From Nocardia iowensis (GTDB lineage Bacteria; Actinomycetota; Actinomycetes; Mycobacteriales; Mycobacteriaceae): a DNA stretch of 64,000 nucleotides. Location: NCBI RefSeq assembly GCF_019222765.1, contig NZ_CP078145.1:6138001-6202000 (forward strand), read 5' to 3'. This document shows positions 52,760-61,724 of this stretch, piece by piece. The stretch's first letter is position 1, and each line of letters opens with the position of its first letter. Position numbers and translations under genes: made by a program. The notes beneath the pieces are model-generated. The model was not told the DNA's origin. It saw only the letters and a program-made list of their open reading frames with translations, and searched no databases.

Positions 52760-54625
52760 GTGGCCCAGCCCGAAGAGGCGACCCAGCGGACAATCGAACC
52801 GGGCGTCGTGTCCAGGATCGTCACCGACGTCTATCAGCTGTGCCGCCCCGACGATTCCGGCACGCTCGCCGACTACATTCCGGAACTGGCTGCGGTGCAG
52901 CCGGATTCGTTCGCACTGTGCCTGGCCACCGCCGACGGGCAGGTGTACGGCACCGGCGACCTGGACGCCTCGTTCACCATCCAGTCGATCTCCAAGCCGT
53001 TCACCTACGCACTCGCGCTGGCCGACCGCGGCACCGAGGCCGTCGACGAGCGCATCGATGTGGAGCCCTCCGGCGAGCCGTTCAACGAGATCAGTTTGGA
53101 TCCGGTGACCGAGCGCCCGCGCAATCCGATGATCAATGCGGGCGCGATCACCGCTGCGGCGTTGATCACCGGCAGCGATCCGGTTGAGCGCTTCGAACGC
53201 ATCCGGCGCTGTTATTCGCGCTTCGCCGGACGCGAATTGCGCATGAACGAGGCGGTGTACGCGTCCGAGTCGCGCACCGGCTTCCGCAACCGCGCCATCG
53301 GGTACATGCTGCGCTCGTTCGGCATCATCGACTCCGACCCGGACGAGGCGGTCGACCGCTACTTCCGGCAGTGCTCGATCGACGTGACCTGCCGTGACCT
53401 GGCGCTGATGGCGGCAACGCTGGCCAACAACGGGCGCAACCCGGTGTCCGGGGAACGCGCGCTGTCGACGGCGCTGACCGAGCGGGTGCTCAGCGTGATG
53501 ACCACCTGTGGCATGTACAACGCGGCGGGCGACTGGGTGACGACGGTCGGGCTGCCCGCGAAGAGCGGGGTCGGCGGCGGCATCGTCGCGGTGCTGCCGG
53601 GGCAGATCGGCATCGCGGTCTACTCGCCGCGGCTGGACGCGCACGGCAACAGCGTGCGTGGCGTCGCGGCCTGCCGGGAGTTGTCGCGGCGGCTGGAACT
53701 GCACTTTCTGCACGTCACGCGGGCGGCGCGGACGGCGATCCGGGCCGGATACTCGGTGGCCGAGGTGCCGTCGCGGCTGCGCAGGACCACCGAGGAGATC
53801 GCGTTGCTCGCCGAGCACGGGCACCGGGCGCGGGTCTACGAATTGCACGGCGATCTGTTGTTCGCGGGGGCGGAGAGCGCGGTGCGGACCATCGAGGCGC
53901 AGGCGGGTGAGCTGGCGGCGCTCGTGGTCGATCTGCGCCGGGTGGGCGAGGTGAGCGCGATCGCGGTGCGAATGCTCGACGACATGCAAACCGAGCTCGC
54001 GGCGGTCGGCGTGCGGGTGGCGCTGGTCGATCCCGATGCCAAACTCGGGCATCTGGTGTCCAGCTTGGATCCCGACGACCCCCGCGGGCGAGTGTTCATC
54101 GACCGCGATACCGCGACCGAATGGTGTGAGGACATCGTGCTCGACCGGCACCGGCCCGCCGATGAGCCGGAGTGCACGTCGATCTCGATCGAGGATCATC
54201 CCGCGCTGGCCGCGCTGGCGGCGGACGATCGGGCGCGGTTGGCCAAGGAGTTCGAAGTGCGCACGTTCGCGCGTGGTGAGGTGATCGCGCGGCGCGGGAG
54301 TGCGCGGTCGGGGCTGTACCTGATCCTGGAGGGGCGGGTGCGGATCACGTTCGAGGGCAGTGACGCTCGGACGCATCGGCTGGTGAGTTTGTCGGCGGGG
54401 ATGTCGTTCGGCGAGATTCCGATGCTGGTCGGGACGCCGTTCGTGAACGAGGCGCGGGCCGAGTCAGGAGTGCGGGTCGCGGTGTTGAACCCCGCGCGGT
54501 TCGATCGGCTCACCTCACAGGCGCCGCAGCTGAAGCTGGCACTGCTCGAACGGCTCGCGGCGGGGGCGTACGCGCAGATGGATGCGGCGGTGCGCGCGAT
54601 CGCGGTGCGCGGTGGGGATTATTGA
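52760..54625 (+). CDS. glsA: Glutaminase fused to STAS and cyclic-nucleotide-binding domains
   Basis: A 621-aa three-domain protein. Residues 1-300 are a serine-type glutaminase (beta-lactamase/PBP-like fold): SxxK in TIQSISKPFTYALAL (Ser/Lys about 75-78), INAGAITAAALI, and GLPAKSGVGGGIVAVLP. Residues about 330-440 form a STAS domain (RARVYELHGDLLFAGAE, ALVVDLRRVGEVSAIAVRML). Residues about 480-600 are a cNMP-binding beta-barrel (LYLILEGRVRITFEG, LSAGMSFGEIPMLVG), where GEIP has no Arg a few residues later as in cAMP binders, so ligand is open. GTG 52760 is the best start; longer in-frame starts lie in poor sequence. It deamidates glutamine, probably under cNMP or stress-type control. Confidence 0.87.
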   Translation: MAQPEEATQRTIEPGVVSRIVTDVYQLCRPDDSGTLADYIPELAAVQPDSFALCLATADGQVYGTGDLDASFTIQSISKPFTYALALADRGTEAVDERIDVEPSGEPFNEISLDPVTERPRNPMINAGAITAAALITGSDPVERFERIRRCYSRFAGRELRMNEAVYASESRTGFRNRAIGYMLRSFGIIDSDPDEAVDRYFRQCSIDVTCRDLALMAATLANNGRNPVSGERALSTALTERVLSVMTTCGMYNAAGDWVTTVGLPAKSGVGGGIVAVLPGQIGIAVYSPRLDAHGNSVRGVAACRELSRRLELHFLHVTRAARTAIRAGYSVAEVPSRLRRTTEEIALLAEHGHRARVYELHGDLLFAGAESAVRTIEAQAGELAALVVDLRRVGEVSAIAVRMLDDMQTELAAVGVRVALVDPDAKLGHLVSSLDPDDPRGRVFIDRDTATEWCEDIVLDRHRPADEPECTSISIEDHPALAALAADDRARLAKEFEVRTFARGEVIARRGSARSGLYLILEGRVRITFEGSDARTHRLVSLSAGMSFGEIPMLVGTPFVNEARAESGVRVAVLNPARFDRLTSQAPQLKLALLERLAAGAYAQMDAAVRAIAVRGGDY

Positions 54626-54703
54626 GCGCGTCGGCGGGGACGATTGCGCCGCGTCCACCGTTGACCACATGAGAGCTACCGTCGATCGATCGAGGAGTAT
54701 GCC

Positions 54704-55384
54704 GTGAGTGAGAAGTCCGACTCCGCCGAGGCGGGAGCCGTCACCGTTTTCGGCAACGGTACGGCCCGCGCCACACCTGATCTGATGCGCGTCACGATTT
54801 CCGTCGAGTGCCGGGCGAGCAAGGTCGCGCTCGCCTACAGCAAGGCCGGGGAGCGGGTGGCCGCGGTGACCCGTTCGCTGCGCTCCGACGGTGTCGCGGG
54901 CAGCGATATCGCGACGAGCGGATTGTCCGTGCACACCGAAACCGTGTGGACCGAAGGTCAGGGCAATCGCATTACCGGTTACCTCGCGAGCACGTCATTG
55001 ACCGTCGCGCTGCGCGACATCGGTGACGATGCCGATCCCGGGCCCGCGACGATCATCGCCAACGCGGTCGAGGCGGGCGGCGACGACGTTCGCCTCGGCG
55101 GTTTGAATCTGACCTTCGCAGACCAAGAGTCGTTGCTCGTGGAGGCGCGGGACGCCGCGTGGCAGAACGCTGTCGTCAAGGCTGAGCAGTACGCGCGGCG
55201 GGCGGGGCGTTCGCTCGGGGCGGTGCTGGAGATCACCGAGAATACTTCCGCCGCACCGCCGCCCGTTCCGCGAATGAAGGCGATGTCGGTGTCGATGGAC
55301 GCCTACGGTGCCGCTCCGGTTCCGGTCGAGCTCGGCGAGAGTGAGATCTCGGCCGTGATTCGCGTTACCTGGCAGTTGAATTGA
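54704..55384 (+). CDS. SIMPL/DUF541 domain protein
   Basis: A 226-aa protein with the SIMPL (DUF541) fold: VTVFGNGTARATPDLMRVTI near the start, SVECRASKVALAYSKAGERV, SLRSDGVAGSDIATSGLSVH, TGYLASTSLTVALRDI, and the C-terminal SVSMDAYGAAPVPVELGESE. The family occurs in bacteria and in animals; several bacterial members are periplasmic, but no signal peptide is seen here, so a cytoplasmic form is likely. GTG 54704 with GAGGAG 7 nt upstream. Function unknown. Confidence 0.85.
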   Translation: MSEKSDSAEAGAVTVFGNGTARATPDLMRVTISVECRASKVALAYSKAGERVAAVTRSLRSDGVAGSDIATSGLSVHTETVWTEGQGNRITGYLASTSLTVALRDIGDDADPGPATIIANAVEAGGDDVRLGGLNLTFADQESLLVEARDAAWQNAVVKAEQYARRAGRSLGAVLEITENTSAAPPPVPRMKAMSVSMDAYGAAPVPVELGESEISAVIRVTWQLN

Positions 55385-55406
55385 CGCACCTCGCGTAATG
55401 CGGGTC

Positions 55407-55937
55407 CTACTCGTGGAATTCGAATTTCCATGCTTGGTCCTGACTGCTCGTTTCGAGCGGTTGCAGGGCGACGGTGGGTGGGAAGATGCGCAGCATGCTG
55501 AGATCGAGGGCTAGTTCGGTGCCATCGATCGGGCCGTTGGGGACGACGATGTAGTAGGTGAACGGGTCAGCGGCGGGAATGAGGCTCCATTCCTTGGGTT
55601 CTGGGAGATGGTCGATCCGCTGCGGGCCCGCGTCGTAGCCGAGGTAGGTCTGGCTTGCGAGGTTGCGGATGGTGATGTTGCCGTTGTCGAATCGCCGCAC
55701 CTCCCACTCCTGGGTGCCGGGTTCGCCGGTCGGCGGCAGGACGACGATCGGCGCGGCACTCTCCGTGCGCTGCAAGGTCAGAAGTTGTTCCGAGGGACGG
55801 CTGATCGCGTAGACACCACCGTGCAGCGCGGCGGTCCGGACAGACTCGGACGAACTGTTCGGCCACCACGCTGCCGCCAGCGCGAGAACCGACAGCACCG
55901 TGATGGTCAGTGCGCCTGCCGAGCGCGGGGTGCTCAT
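55407..55937 (-). CDS. Secreted beta-trefoil protein (I66 inhibitor-like)
   Basis: A 176-aa protein with an N-terminal signal or anchor (ALTITVLSVLALAAAWW). The mature part shows beta-trefoil-like repeats, GVYAISRPSEQLLTLQR, WEVRRFDNGNITIRNLASQ and TYLGYDAGP, and it ends SSQDQAWKFEF. This resembles the clitocypin/macrocypin (MEROPS I66) kind of protease inhibitor found mostly in fungi and some actinobacteria; ricin-type lectins are an alternative. ATG 55937 overlaps the upstream DUF1330 stop (ATGA). Confidence 0.6.
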   Translation of the reverse strand: MSTPRSAGALTITVLSVLALAAAWWPNSSSESVRTAALHGGVYAISRPSEQLLTLQRTESAAPIVVLPPTGEPGTQEWEVRRFDNGNITIRNLASQTYLGYDAGPQRIDHLPEPKEWSLIPAADPFTYYIVVPNGPIDGTELALDLSMLRIFPPTVALQPLETSSQDQAWKFEFHE

Positions 55938-56230
55938 CGGTGACCGAGACCCTTCACCAAGAGCGTCACAGTGTCGGCGCCCGCATGCCTGTCCTCCGAA
56001 ATCTCCAGGTACTCGGGCGATTCCGCCCAGGCACGAAAAGAGATCTCATCGGGAAACGACATCAACACCACCTTCTCCCGATCCGTAGCGCCCTCGATAA
56101 TGTGCGGCGATTCGTCAGCGGCCAGCAGCGTCCCCGAGTAGCGAGTGAAAACATCCAGGAAGCGCGCCTGGTACCGATCGTAGGCACCACGATCGGTGAA
56201 CTTCAGTTGCGCAATCACATACACAGTCAT
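55934..56230 (-). CDS. DUF1330 family protein
   Basis: A 98-aa ferredoxin-like-fold (dimeric alpha/beta barrel) protein: YVIAQLKFTDRGAYDRYQAR, FTRYSGTLLAADESPHIIEG and VVLMSFPDEISFRAWAESPE with YLEISEDRHAGA are typical of DUF1330. Biochemical role unknown. ATG 56230; its stop overlaps the secreted protein's start by 4 nt, so they are co-translated although one stays in the cytoplasm and the other is exported. Confidence 0.85.
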   Translation of the reverse strand: MTVYVIAQLKFTDRGAYDRYQARFLDVFTRYSGTLLAADESPHIIEGATDREKVVLMSFPDEISFRAWAESPEYLEISEDRHAGADTVTLLVKGLGHR

Positions 56231-56375
56231 GGTGCGACCCTAAGTCCCGCTGACGACTTCGACATCGAGGAAACCGGACAGACCCGCCCCGCATCCGAAT
56301 AGATACGGCAGGACGTCGGCCGCCGCCTATATTGAGAAGTCGGTGACAGCGCCCGGTTGCCGGTTAGGGGATCGT

Positions 56376-57179
56376 ATGTCGTTCGTGCTCATCGACACAC
56401 CGCGGCCGCACGTCGCCCTCGTCACGCTCAACCGTCCCGATCGGATGAACGCGATGGCCTTCGACGTGATGATCCCGCTGCGCGAGGCACTCGAAGAAGT
56501 CAGCGCGGACAACGATATTCGGGTCGTAGTGCTCACCGGTGCGGGACAGGGTTTCTGCTCCGGTGCCGACCTACAGAGCGCCGGGAAGGTGCCCAATGTC
56601 GAAGGACTCACCGTCACCAGCATCGCGCGCCGCTCGATGGACCTGCTCAACGATGTGATGATCACCCTGCGGCGCATGCACCAACCGGTGATCGGCGCGA
56701 TCAACGGTGCCGCCATCGGCGGCGGGTTCTGCCTCAGCGTCGCCACCGACATCCGAATCGCCGCCGACGAAGCCTACTTTCGCGCGGCAGGCATCAACAA
56801 CGGCCTCACCTCCGCCGAACTGGGCATCAGCTACCTGCTGCCGCGCGCCATCGGCTCCTCCCGCGCGTTCGAGATCATGCTCTCCGGTCGCGATGTCGAC
56901 GCCACCGAGGCCGAACGCATCGGCCTCGTCTCGCGCACCGTCCCCGCCGCCAAACTCCTCGAAACCTGCTACGACCTGGCCGACCGCATCATCAGCTTCA
57001 GCCGCGTAGGCACCGAACTCACCAAACGCATGCTCTGGAGCGGCATGGAAGCAGGCAGCTTCGAATCCCACATGCAACACGAGGGAACGGCCCAACTCTA
57101 CGTCCGCCTAACCACCAACAACTTCGACGAGGCCATCCAAGCCCGCCGAGCCCACCGCCCCCCAATCTACGAAGACTGA
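56376..57179 (+). CDS. Enoyl-CoA hydratase/isomerase family protein
   Basis: A 267-aa crotonase-fold enzyme. VALVTLNRPDRMNAMAFDVM at the start, oxyanion-hole segments VVVLTGAGQGFCSGADLQ and INGAAIGGGFCLSVATDIRI, then AGINNGLTSAELGISYLLP with a Glu (about 144) in one catalytic position; the second Glu position reads AI.GSS. Substrate chain length cannot be told; EchA-like hydratases are abundant in nocardiae. ATG 56376. In M. tuberculosis an echA (echA15, Rv2679) lies near hemE; here the gene lies after dxs, so the block is rearranged. Confidence 0.88.
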   Translation: MSFVLIDTPRPHVALVTLNRPDRMNAMAFDVMIPLREALEEVSADNDIRVVVLTGAGQGFCSGADLQSAGKVPNVEGLTVTSIARRSMDLLNDVMITLRRMHQPVIGAINGAAIGGGFCLSVATDIRIAADEAYFRAAGINNGLTSAELGISYLLPRAIGSSRAFEIMLSGRDVDATEAERIGLVSRTVPAAKLLETCYDLADRIISFSRVGTELTKRMLWSGMEAGSFESHMQHEGTAQLYVRLTTNNFDEAIQARRAHRPPIYED

Positions 57180-57207
57180 CCCCACCCACCGATGGCCCGT
57201 TCGGCGA

Positions 57208-58914
57208 TCATTGGGAGGGTGGGCGTTTGAGGAGGGCGATGCATTCGACGTGGTGGGTGGCGGGGAAGGCGTCGAAGGCGCGTAGGTCTTCGAGGTGGTA
57301 GCCGGCGGCGTGGTATAGGCCTAGGTCGCGGGCGAAAGCGGCTGGGTCGCAGCCTATGTGGATGATGCGGGATGGGTCGGTGGAGGTTAGTGCGGCGATT
57401 ACGTCTTTGCCTGCGCCTGCGCGTGGGGGGTCGAGGATGACCACGTCGGGGGCGGGGCCGCCGAGGCGCTCGGTCACCCATCGCTCCACTCGTTGGGCGT
57501 GCAGGTCCAGCCAGGAGAGGTCGCGGAGGGCGGCTGTGCCGTCGGCGACGGCCGAGCGGGCCGATTCCACCGCGAGGACCGCGCCGGTCTGTCCGACCTG
57601 CTCGGCCAGCCGGGAGGCGAAAACGCCTGCGCCGCTGTACAAGTCCCAAGCCAAGCCGCCGGGGAGCAGTCCGGACCACTCCACCAGGTCCGAATAACAT
57701 TGCGCCGCACCGTGGTGCGCCTGCCAGAAGCCGGTCGCGGAGACTTCCCACCGACGCCCGGCCACATACTCGACCGCACGCCCGCTGCCGGAAATCACCC
57801 ACTCGTCGCGTGCCGCATGGGTGGCCGCGCGCCGCGCCGACGCACTACGCCGCTCCTGCGCCTGTGGCACTTCCGGGCTGCGGTCACCGTTCTGTTCCGT
57901 ACCGCTGCCGCCGCCGCGCGCGTCACTACGCCAGACGCCGCCGATCTCACCTGGACGGCGGCGACGGCCGCGTTCCGGAGTGCCCGGCGCATCGTCGCCG
58001 CGCCATTCGCTGGCCGGCTTGCCTGCTGGGCGGCGGCGGTTGCCTTGTTCGGCACTACGTCCGCCGGTGCGGTCATCGCGGCCGCGCGCACCCGGGTCGT
58101 CAGCACGTGACTTCCGCGCACGGTCGTCGTCTCCGCGTACGCCACCTGGTTCGGCGCCGGGACGGCGGCGATCGTTGCGCTCGGCACGGCCTCGTCTGTC
58201 GCGGCCGCGTTGATCGCCGCGGCGCTCGCTGGTCGCACCGGGGTCGGTGCGCTGCCAGTCGCTTGTCCGCGACTTGCGCCGCTCCCCCTCGGCCGTCGGC
58301 GTCAGTTCGACGATGTGGCGGACGCCGTCACCGTCGATCGCGATCACCAGGTCCGCACCCGGTGTCCACAATCGGTCCGCGACGCCGTCGAGGGCACCCG
58401 GAACCGGTTGTGGGCAGCGCAGATCCGCGATCACGTCGGTGCTGCGGTATCGATGGACGCCGGCTCGACCCGTCGCGTCGACGGCCAGTCGGATCCGGGT
58501 GCGCCAGCCGCCGGTGGCGTCGCCGGAGCCGGTGATCGGCTGCACGACGATTTCCCGCTCGATCCCCGCGAGCCTGCGCAGTTGTTCCGCGACGACCGAT
58601 GCCTTCAGCGCCCGTTGGGCTTGCGGTGTGGCATAGGAGAAATCGCAGCACCCCGCACCACCCGGACCGGACACCGGGCAGGTGGCGGGGACGCGGTCCG
58701 GGGACGGCTCGAGGATTTCCACCACGTCGGCGCGGCAGAACGATCCGCCGCGATCCTCGGTGACCCGCACCCGCACCAGTTCACCCGGCAGCCCGTGCCG
58801 GACGAACACCACGCGCCCCTCGTGCCTGGCGACACAGAACCCACCGTGCCCCGGCGGTCCGAGCCGCACCTCGAAAGTTGTGTCACGCCAATCATTCATG
58901 ACTCGCTCACTCAT
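57208..58914 (-). CDS. TrmA/RumA-type RNA (uracil-C5)-methyltransferase with a long RG-rich insertion
   Basis: A 568-aa enzyme with an N-terminal TRAM-like domain (residues 1-75), a Cys-poor iron-sulfur region (CPVSGPGGAGCCDFSYA, about 79-95; the usual CX5CGGC is altered), and a C-terminal SAM domain: YSDLVEWSGLLPGGLAWDLY then SGAGVFASRLAE, VILDPPRAGAGKDV, and catalytic Cys in IHIGCDPAAFARDLG. Between about 211 and 368 lies a 158-residue Arg/Gly/Asp-rich low-complexity insertion (RGRDRRGRAERNDRR). The insertion splits the domain junction and keeps frame. ATG 58914 overlaps the KimA-like gene's stop (ATGA). Rv2689c is the counterpart. Confidence 0.85.
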   Translation of the reverse strand: MSERVMNDWRDTTFEVRLGPPGHGGFCVARHEGRVVFVRHGLPGELVRVRVTEDRGGSFCRADVVEILEPSPDRVPATCPVSGPGGAGCCDFSYATPQAQRALKASVVAEQLRRLAGIEREIVVQPITGSGDATGGWRTRIRLAVDATGRAGVHRYRSTDVIADLRCPQPVPGALDGVADRLWTPGADLVIAIDGDGVRHIVELTPTAEGERRKSRTSDWQRTDPGATSERRGDQRGRDRRGRAERNDRRRPGAEPGGVRGDDDRARKSRADDPGARGRDDRTGGRSAEQGNRRRPAGKPASEWRGDDAPGTPERGRRRRPGEIGGVWRSDARGGGSGTEQNGDRSPEVPQAQERRSASARRAATHAARDEWVISGSGRAVEYVAGRRWEVSATGFWQAHHGAAQCYSDLVEWSGLLPGGLAWDLYSGAGVFASRLAEQVGQTGAVLAVESARSAVADGTAALRDLSWLDLHAQRVERWVTERLGGPAPDVVILDPPRAGAGKDVIAALTSTDPSRIIHIGCDPAAFARDLGLYHAAGYHLEDLRAFDAFPATHHVECIALLKRPPSQ

Positions 58915-60911
58915 GATCGGTCGTCATAACCGCGACGCACCGCACCCGGCGCGTTCACCACACCGGGCGTACGCGCCCGCGTCGACGAACTCAACTGCCA
59001 CGGCACGCTGGTCACCATCACTCCCGGCTCGAAAAGCAGTCGGCCCTTGAGCCGCAACGCACTCTGGTTGTGCAGCACCTGTTCCCACCAGTGACCGACC
59101 ACGTACTCGGGGATGAACACGGTCACCACATCGCGCGGGGAGTCCTTGCGCACCCGCTTCACGTAATCGAGGACGGGCTTGGTGATTTCGCGGTATGGCG
59201 ATTCGATCACCTTGAGCGGCACGGTGATATCGCTCTGCTCCCATTCGCGCACCAGCGCCCTGGTGTCGGCCTCGTCGACGTTCACGGTCACCGCTTCGAG
59301 CGTGTCCGGCCGGGTGGCGCGGGCGTAAGCCAGCGCACGCCGCGTCGGCAGATGCAGCTTGGACACCAGCACGATCGAGTGCGAGCGGCTGGGCAGCACA
59401 CCGTCCCACTCATGCTCGTCCAGCTCGCGCGACACCGAATCATAGTGCTTGCGAATCATTTTCATCACGATGAAGATCGCGACCATCGTGATGATGGCGA
59501 TGTAGGCGCCCGCGAAGAACTTGGTGATGAGCACGATGATCAGCACCGCGCCGGTCGCGCTCAGGCCGACCGCGTTGATCCCCCGCGACCGCTTCATCCG
59601 AGCCCGCTGCGCCGGATCGGTTTCGGTGCGCAGCAAGCGGGTCCAGTGCCGCAGCATGCCGGTCTGGCTGAGCACGAAGGAGACGAAGACGCCGACGATG
59701 TACAGCTGAATCAGCTTGGTGACCTCGGCGCCGAAGAACACCACGAACGCGATGGCGGCCCCGGACAGGAACAGGATGCCGTTGCTGAACGCCAGCCGGT
59801 CGCCTCGGGTGTGCAGCTGCCTCGGCAGGTAGCGGTCCTGCGCCAGAATCGACCCGAGCACCGGGAACCCGTTGAACGCGGTATTCGCGGCGAGGACCAG
59901 GATCAGCGCGGTCACCGTGGTGATGAAGAAGAACCCGATCGGGAAACCGTGGAACACCGTCTCCGCGAGCTGAGCGATCAGCGTCTTCTGGTGGTAGCCG
60001 TCGGGTGCGCCGATCAGGTCCGCCTCGTCGTGGGCGTAGACCACCCCGATCTTCTGGGCCAGAATGATGATCCCCATCAGCAGCACGATCGCGAACGTGC
60101 CCAGCATCAGCAGCGTGGTGGCGGCGTTGCGCGACTTGGGCTTCCGGAACGCGGGCACGCCGTTGCTGATCGCCTCGACACCGGTCAGCGCGGCACAGCC
60201 GGAGGAGAACGAGCGGGCGATCAAGAAGGCGAAGGCGAGACCGTAGAGGTGCTCGTCCTCCGCCTGCAATCCGAAGCCGGCCGACTCGGCCTGTAGATCG
60301 TCGCCGAGGATGAAGATCTGGAACAGCCCCCAGCCGAGCATGACGAACATGCCGACAATGAACGCGTAGGTCGGGATCGCGAACGCGGTGCCCGACTCGC
60401 GGACGCCACGCAGGTTGATCGCGGTCAGGATGGCGATGGCGACGACGGCGAACAGCACCTTGTGCGTGGCGACGAACGGGATGGCCGAACCGATATTGGA
60501 CGCGGCCGAGGAAATCGAGACGGCCACCGTGAGCACGTAGTCGACGAGCAGGGCGCTGCCGACGGTCAACCCGGCGTTCGGTCCGAGGTTCGTCGTGGCG
60601 ACCTCGTAGTCGCCGCCACCGGACGGGTAGGCGTGCACGTTCTGCCGGTAGCTGGCCACCACCACGGCCATCACGAACGCGACGGCGAGACCGACCCACG
60701 GCGCGTAGACGTAGGCGGAGATGCCGGCGGCGGAGAGCACGAGGAAGATTTCTTCCGGCGCGTAGGCGACCGAGGACATGGCATCGGAGGCGAACACCGG
60801 CAGCGCGATGCGCTTCGGCAGCAGGGTATGGCCAAGCGAATCACTACGGAAAGGCCTGCCCAGCAGCATTCGTTTCGCTGCCGTCGTCAACTTGGACACT
60901 GGAGCGAGCAT
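58911..60911 (-). CDS. KimA/APC-type potassium transporter
   Basis: A 666-aa membrane protein of the APC superfamily with about 12 helices and a cytoplasmic C-terminal domain. The N-terminus (LLGRPFRSDSLGHTLLPKRI, ASDAMSSVAYAPEEIFLVLS, AYPSGGGDYEVATTNLG, SALLVDYVLTVAVSISSAAS) is very like KimA (YdaO) of Bacillus subtilis, a proton-coupled high-affinity potassium importer. The C-terminal part (SIVLVSKLHLPTRRALAYAR) fits its USP-like domain. ATG 60911 is chosen because it matches this start; a longer frame begins at 61073. Divergent from ceoB (145-bp gap), itself a TrkA-type potassium-linked protein. Rv2690c is the counterpart. Confidence 0.88.
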   Translation of the reverse strand: MLAPVSKLTTAAKRMLLGRPFRSDSLGHTLLPKRIALPVFASDAMSSVAYAPEEIFLVLSAAGISAYVYAPWVGLAVAFVMAVVVASYRQNVHAYPSGGGDYEVATTNLGPNAGLTVGSALLVDYVLTVAVSISSAASNIGSAIPFVATHKVLFAVVAIAILTAINLRGVRESGTAFAIPTYAFIVGMFVMLGWGLFQIFILGDDLQAESAGFGLQAEDEHLYGLAFAFLIARSFSSGCAALTGVEAISNGVPAFRKPKSRNAATTLLMLGTFAIVLLMGIIILAQKIGVVYAHDEADLIGAPDGYHQKTLIAQLAETVFHGFPIGFFFITTVTALILVLAANTAFNGFPVLGSILAQDRYLPRQLHTRGDRLAFSNGILFLSGAAIAFVVFFGAEVTKLIQLYIVGVFVSFVLSQTGMLRHWTRLLRTETDPAQRARMKRSRGINAVGLSATGAVLIIVLITKFFAGAYIAIITMVAIFIVMKMIRKHYDSVSRELDEHEWDGVLPSRSHSIVLVSKLHLPTRRALAYARATRPDTLEAVTVNVDEADTRALVREWEQSDITVPLKVIESPYREITKPVLDYVKRVRKDSPRDVVTVFIPEYVVGHWWEQVLHNQSALRLKGRLLFEPGVMVTSVPWQLSSSTRARTPGVVNAPGAVRRGYDDRS

Positions 60912-61056
60912 AGGCCCCCGCACGGTCCGTCGTGCGCGTGGCTCGCAGGTTTGGCCGACGAGCGGAGGGGGAAAGTGGATGTAATCATTCGGCAGGTACC
61001 GTTCGAACGAACGAGAAGCAGACCGAACGCTTGGTTCCAGGAACGAGGTTGCACGG

Positions 61057-61722
61057 GTGTACGTAGTGATCATGGGCTGTGGGCGCGTCGGGTCGGCGCT
61101 GGCCCGCGCCCTCGTCCGGGTCGGTCACGAGGTCACCGTGATCGATCGGGACTCCGCCGCCTTCCTCCGGCTGGGCCAGGACTTCAGCGGTGAGCGGGTG
61201 ACCGGCGTCGGCTTCGATCGAGATGTGCTGGTACGGGCGGGAATCGAGCGCGCCGACGCGTTCGCCGCGGTCTCCTCCGGCGATAATTCCAACATCATCT
61301 CCGCGCGGGTGGCCCGCGAGATGTTCGGCGTCGAGCGCGTGGTCGCCCGCATCTACGACGCCAAGCGCGCCGCGGTGTACGAGCGGCTCGGCATCCCGAC
61401 CATCGCCACCGTGCCGTGGACCACCGACCGGTTCCTGCGCACCCTCATCGGCGACAGCACCACCACCACCTGGCGCGACCCCACCGGCACGGTGGCCGTG
61501 ACGCAGCTGACGCTGCACGAGGACTGGTACGGCCGTACGGTCCGCGACCTGGAGCGCGACGTCCGCGTCCGGGTGGCGTTCATCATCCGATTCGGCCAGG
61601 GCCTGCTGCCCGACAGCAAGACCATCGTGCAGGCCGACGACGTCGTCTACGTCGCCGCGACATCCGGTTCGGTGGGTGAGGCCGTCGCACTGGCAGGCAA
61701 GCCCCCCGTGAGCGAGGACTGA
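61057..61722 (+). CDS. ceoB: TrkA-like potassium regulator CeoB
   Basis: A 221-aa RCK/TrkA protein: NAD-binding start VVIMGCGRVGSALARALVRV (residues 3-22), acidic strand end VTVIDRDSAAFLRL, AFAAVSSGDNSNIISARVAR and VVARIYDAKRAAVYERLG, followed by a TrkA-C domain. It senses NAD(H)/ATP and regulates potassium transport. GTG 61057. Followed by ceoC after only 2 nt. Position and order match Rv2691. Confidence 0.94.
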   Translation: MYVVIMGCGRVGSALARALVRVGHEVTVIDRDSAAFLRLGQDFSGERVTGVGFDRDVLVRAGIERADAFAAVSSGDNSNIISARVAREMFGVERVVARIYDAKRAAVYERLGIPTIATVPWTTDRFLRTLIGDSTTTTWRDPTGTVAVTQLTLHEDWYGRTVRDLERDVRVRVAFIIRFGQGLLPDSKTIVQADDVVYVAATSGSVGEAVALAGKPPVSED

Positions 61723-61724
61723 AC

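Noticed and set aside
52436-54376. Minus-strand frame of 646 codons opposite the glutaminase
   Set aside because: Arg/His-rich antisense shadow; the plus strand has glutaminase, STAS and cNMP-binding motifs.
60912-61056. Possible c-di-AMP (ydaO-type) riboswitch before the KimA-like gene
   Set aside because: The gap is only about 145 bp and shared with the divergent ceoB gene; I did not see the conserved ydaO motif pieces.
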